This document shows, piece after piece, positions 5,090-6,513 of a DNA stretch of 6,513 nucleotides (positions are counted from its first letter, which is position 1; every line of letters starts with the position of its first letter). The stretch comes from CAYXST01 sp964472495 (GTDB taxonomy: Bacteria; Patescibacteriota; Minisyncoccia; Portnoybacterales; UBA2143). The stretch is taken from positions 1 through 6,513 of the forward strand of contig CAYYLD010000019.1 in the NCBI GenBank assembly GCA_964472495.1, given 5' to 3'. The notes under the pieces are model-generated. The model did not search any database. It was given only the letters and a program-made list of their open reading frames with translations, and had not been told where the DNA came from. Position numbers and translations under genes: made by a program.

Positions 5090-5428
5090 ATGAGACGGAC
5101 CAAATTGACCTTTGACGCCTTGGTTGAGGCGTTAGAAGATCCAGAAAGGAAGGACCTCGAGTTTCTTCACCTGGACGAAATAGGCAATATTCTAGCAGAA
5201 GGCGGTCCGGAAGGCCAAAAAGCTGAGGAATTCCTCAGGGACCATTGGCTGAACAGTAAAGACCCCGCCCACCGTTTAATTGCCTTTCGCCTTCTTGATG
5301 CTCTGGAATGCTGGCAAGTATCGACTTATCATAAGATAGAAAAGTTTAAAAGAAACCCGGTCAATGCCGAACTCGTTGAAGAAGCCGACAGATTGAATCA
5401 AGAAAGGGAAAAGGTAGAAGCAATCTAG
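5090..5428 (+). CDS. Small helical protein, paralogue family, member 3
   Basis: A 112-residue soluble, helical protein related to the genes at 4142 and 4545, here as a single-gene unit with its own promoter and terminator. The shared frame is LVEALEDP (11-18), LAEGGPEGQKAEEFL (35-49), a DP at 58-59 followed by HR and a Leu-rich helix (FRLLDALE, 66-73), then HKIEKF-x2-NP-x-N-x2-L (81-95) and a charged final helix. It is closest to member 1 at the N-terminus (ALExP) and to member 2 at the C-terminus (KI-x2-F, NP-x-N). The ATG follows AGGAGG by 5 bases. I do not recognise the family. No enzyme motif is visible, and a structural, adaptor or regulatory role would fit equally well. Confidence 0.8.
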   Translation: MRRTKLTFDALVEALEDPERKDLEFLHLDEIGNILAEGGPEGQKAEEFLRDHWLNSKDPAHRLIAFRLLDALECWQVSTYHKIEKFKRNPVNAELVEEADRLNQEREKVEAI

Positions 5429-5458
5429 TTGGCTTCCCCTAAAAGATATAACTAACGA

Positions 5459-5490
5459 AGACCCCATCAAACCCCGATGGGGATTTTTAT
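5459..5490 (+). terminator. Intrinsic terminator, copy of the one at 4921
   Basis: CCCCATC (5462-5468) pairs with GATGGGG (5476-5482) around the loop AAACCCC, and a T-rich tail runs from 5484. About 34 bases are identical to the terminator at 4921-4956 apart from one base after the stem. Confidence 0.88.
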
Positions 5491-5503
5491 TTTGCCTATA
5501 TGT

Positions 5504-5594
5504 AGAGGGCGCGCATCGAGATTCCACGCCTTCGCCTTTGGCGAGGACGTGGTCGAGAGGCGCGCCCTCTGGCGACATGGTCGAGAGGGCGACC
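5504..5594 (+). repeat. Long imperfect hairpin element with internal direct repeat
   Basis: AGAGGGCGCGC (5504-5514) pairs perfectly with GCGCGCCCTCT (5560-5570). Inside, CCACG (5524-5528) pairs with CGTGG (5548-5552), and CCTTCGCC (5529-5536) pairs with GGCGAGG (5540-5546) with one bulge. A second small hairpin, GGTCG/CGACC, lies at 5579-5594. GACGTGGTCGAGAGG (5546-5560) recurs at 5574-5588 with one mismatch, a 28-base period. It is much more GC-rich than its surroundings. The element sits between a terminator and the next promoter and has no T-run. It may be a REP-like repeat or a degenerate miniature mobile element. Its sequence differs from the palindromes around the pilX-like gene. Confidence 0.7.
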
Positions 5595-5605
5595 CTTTAA
5601 GGATA

Positions 5606-5634
5606 TTGTCTGATTTTTCCTTTTGGGGTAAAAT
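5606..5634 (+). promoter_or_regulatory. Promoter of the two-helix membrane protein
   Basis: TTGTCT (5606-5611, four of six) and TAAAAT (5629-5634, five of six) are separated by exactly 17 bases. Transcription would begin near 5641, right at the AAGGAGG, giving a very short leader. Confidence 0.5.
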
Positions 5635-5656
5635 AAAAGAAAGGAGGGATTTTTTT

Positions 5657-5902
5657 ATGAACCAAAACATATCTTTAACAAAATATTTATTGGTTTGCGC
5701 TCTTGGCTTTGGTTTGGGCGGTTTTTTGTGGGGCTTAGTTTTGTATAGCGAATTGCCCGATTTAGAATACCCTTTTCATTTTATGGCCATTGTCATTATG
5801 GGTTTATTTGGCGGTATTTCTCTGGTTTGGTTTGATAAGAGGCGAGATCGCGTATATAAAAGGTGGGGATGTTCTTATGAGAGAAAGTTACAGACCGCTT
5901 AG
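5657..5902 (+). CDS. Small two-helix membrane protein
   Basis: An 81-residue protein with two hydrophobic helices, about residues 10-30 (YLLVCALGFGLGGFLWGLVLY) and 40-59 (FHFMAIVIMGLFGGISLVWF). Both contain glycine clusters that could pack helix against helix. The connecting loop is acidic (SELPDLEY) and the tail is strongly basic (DKRRDRVYKRW), so by the positive-inside rule both ends should face the cytoplasm. The start at 5657 is set by AAGGAGGG nine bases upstream; the longer open frame upstream runs through the hairpin element and is not coding. A terminator overlaps its last codons. I do not recognise the family; a small accessory subunit or regulator of a membrane complex is possible. 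Confidence 0.78.
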   Translation: MNQNISLTKYLLVCALGFGLGGFLWGLVLYSELPDLEYPFHFMAIVIMGLFGGISLVWFDKRRDRVYKRWGCSYERKLQTA

Positions 5903-5936
5903 TAGGATGAATCCGAACGGCGGTTTTTTTTATTTA
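5894..5936 (+). terminator. Probable terminator overlapping the end of the membrane protein gene
   Basis: ACCGC (5894-5898) pairs with GCGGT (5920-5924), and a smaller GGA/TCC stem (5905-5907 with 5912-5914) lies inside. A run of seven T follows from 5924, then more T-rich sequence. The stem begins before the stop codon. The outer stem is short, so efficiency is uncertain. Confidence 0.5.
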
Positions 5937-5957
5937 TTTTGAAGAGGGATGGCGGAT

Positions 5958-5985
5958 TTGACTTTTCGGCGGAATTATGTATGCT
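5958..5985 (+). promoter_or_regulatory. Possible promoter of the zinc-ribbon gene
   Basis: TTGACT (5958-5963, five of six) and TATGCT (5980-5985, four of six) lie 16 bases apart, between the preceding terminator and the ribosome binding site at 6017-6023. The predicted leader is about 35 bases. Confidence 0.45.
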
Positions 5986-6030
5986 GAAGATAGCACAGTA
6001 GTACGTTTAGATAAAAAAGGAGGGTGAATG

Positions 6031-6246
6031 ATGAGTGGTAAAGGAGATAAGATTGAATATCCGTTTAGATTCAAGCCAGAGGAAATGGGAATAGTTTCCG
6101 GAGATTCTAAAAAAAAGATTTTTCTAACAGAATCCTTTCTTAGAAACAAGATGGGAGTGAGTCTTACGAGCACTGGAACAGTTCAGAAGGGTAATCATCG
6201 GCTAACCCACGTCAGTTTTGTCCTTTTTGTCAGAGTGGTCGCTTAG
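6031..6246 (+). CDS. N-terminal half of a split zinc-ribbon protein
   Basis: A 71-residue reading frame beginning MSGKGDKIEYPFRFKPEEMG, basic and without membrane segments. AAGGAGG at 6017-6023 favours ATG 6031 (7 bases) over ATG 6028 (4 bases). On its own the product resembles no family I know, and its last residues (RLTHVSFVLFVRVVA) look like out-of-frame translation. In the -1 frame the same DNA encodes FCPFCQSG, a zinc-knuckle motif, and continues for about 45 more codons. The simplest reading is that the true gene runs from 6031 to 6395 (about 121 residues) and has lost one base, or gained two, between about 6195 and 6215. Alternatives are a real -1 ribosomal frameshift or a sequence error. 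The visible frame is real at its 5' end; the stop at 6244-6246 is probably not the natural one. Confidence 0.62.
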   Translation: MSGKGDKIEYPFRFKPEEMGIVSGDSKKKIFLTESFLRNKMGVSLTSTGTVQKGNHRLTHVSFVLFVRVVA

Positions 6247-6395
6247 TATTGGTTAAAATGGAACCGATACACAGTGACGGTCTAGGTCAGTCCCCGGCTA
6301 GGAAAAAATATATCGGCAATCATTACGAATACGAATGTTCGGCTGGTTGCGGTGGCTGCTTTTCTGGGGACCTTAGATGGGAATTTACGGACTAG
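6195..6395 (+). pseudogene. C-terminal zinc-ribbon half, out of frame with its start
   Basis: This frame is open from 6195 (after a TAA at 6192-6194) to TAG at 6393-6395. It encodes CPFC (6219-6230), then about 35 residues, then CSAGCGGC (cysteine codons at 6336, 6348 and 6357), which is the ligand pattern of a zinc ribbon. It continues GNHYEYECSAG and ends RWEFTD. There is no ATG, GTG or TTG before TTG 6249 that would include the first cysteine pair; starting at ATG 6258 would give a 45-residue product with only half of the ribbon. It overlaps the upstream frame by about 50 bases in the -1 register. Zinc ribbons usually bind nucleic acid or protein partners. The ribbon is clear to the eye; whether the gene is broken, frameshifted by design or misread cannot be decided here. 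Confidence 0.6.
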
Positions 6396-6411
6396 CACCT
6401 AGTCGAAGAAT

Positions 6412-6447
6412 AAAAAGGGTGTTCGTTAAGAGTGGACGCTTCTTTTT
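6412..6447 (+). terminator. Probable terminator after the zinc-ribbon gene
   Basis: AAAAAGGGTGTTC (6412-6424) can pair with GGACGCTTCTTTTT (6434-6447) through a mix of Watson-Crick and G-U pairs with one mismatch, closing a 9-base loop and ending in TTTTT. A separate 6-bp hairpin, GACTAG/CTAGTC (6390-6404), overlaps the stop codon. The position, shortly after TAG 6395, supports 6395 as the natural gene end. Confidence 0.5.
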
Positions 6448-6487
6448 GTAACATCTTGAGGATATTTCTTGAAATTGCCCTTTCCCC

Positions 6488-6513
6488 TTGACAGGTTTTT
6501 CATATCTGCTATA
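6488..6513 (+). promoter_or_regulatory. Promoter of the next gene, cut by the window edge
   Basis: A perfect TTGACA (6488-6493) is followed 16 bases later by TATA (6510-6513) at the very end of the window, preceded by TGC (6507-6509) as in an extended -10. The remaining two bases of the -10 lie outside. No coding sequence is visible between 6396 and 6513 on either strand. Confidence 0.6.

Noticed and set aside
5477..5656. Upstream extension of the two-helix membrane protein
   Set aside because: The extension translates the terminator tail and the long hairpin element, and a good ribosome binding site serves ATG 5657.
6109..6117. A-AAA-AAG slippery sequence in the zinc-ribbon N-terminal frame
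   Set aside because: This is a classic -1 slippery heptamer, but the -1 frame there meets a stop at 6141 and another at 6192, so it cannot lead to the CPFC frame.
6424..6501. 25-codon minus-strand frame near the window end
   Set aside because: It is very short, overlaps the terminator and promoter on the + strand, and has no recognisable motif.

Overview
The window looks like part of a small, AT-leaning bacterial genome of the candidate phyla radiation (Patescibacteria, probably Parcubacteria). This is an inference from three things: a compact run of minor type IV pilins, intergenic GGCCGG-type palindromes, and several short genes of no recognisable family. No rRNA, tRNA, CRISPR array or transposase is visible. 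All supported genes are on the + strand.

Left part (1-2976): the end of an upstream gene and its intrinsic terminator, an extended -10 promoter, then four pilin-like genes in the order FimT/GspH-like, PilV-like, PilW/GspJ-like and PilX-like. These look like the minor pilins that prime a type IV pilus. The PilX-like gene is bracketed by two 41-bp palindromes that are mirror images of each other. Next comes a membrane-anchored trypsin/DegP-fold protein in which all three catalytic residues appear to be replaced, so it is probably a pseudoprotease. Middle (3025-4035): an intact dTDP-glucose 4,6-dehydratase (rfbB/rmlB) without other rml genes beside it.

Right part (4036-6513): short transcription units, most with a recognisable promoter, a strong AGGAGG ribosome binding site and a terminator. 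Three of the small helical proteins (4142, 4545, 5090) are paralogues of an unrecognised family. Their promoters, 5' leaders and terminators are also alike, so the whole expression module seems to have been duplicated. Then follow a long hairpin element, a two-helix membrane protein, and a zinc-ribbon protein split by a -1 frame change near 6195-6215. The window ends inside the promoter of the next gene.

The six left-hand genes have no Shine-Dalgarno sequence at a usable distance, while all five right-hand genes do. The best candidates for something undescribed are the duplicated helical-protein modules, the pseudoprotease placed after the minor pilins, the mirror-image palindromes around pilX, and the split zinc ribbon.
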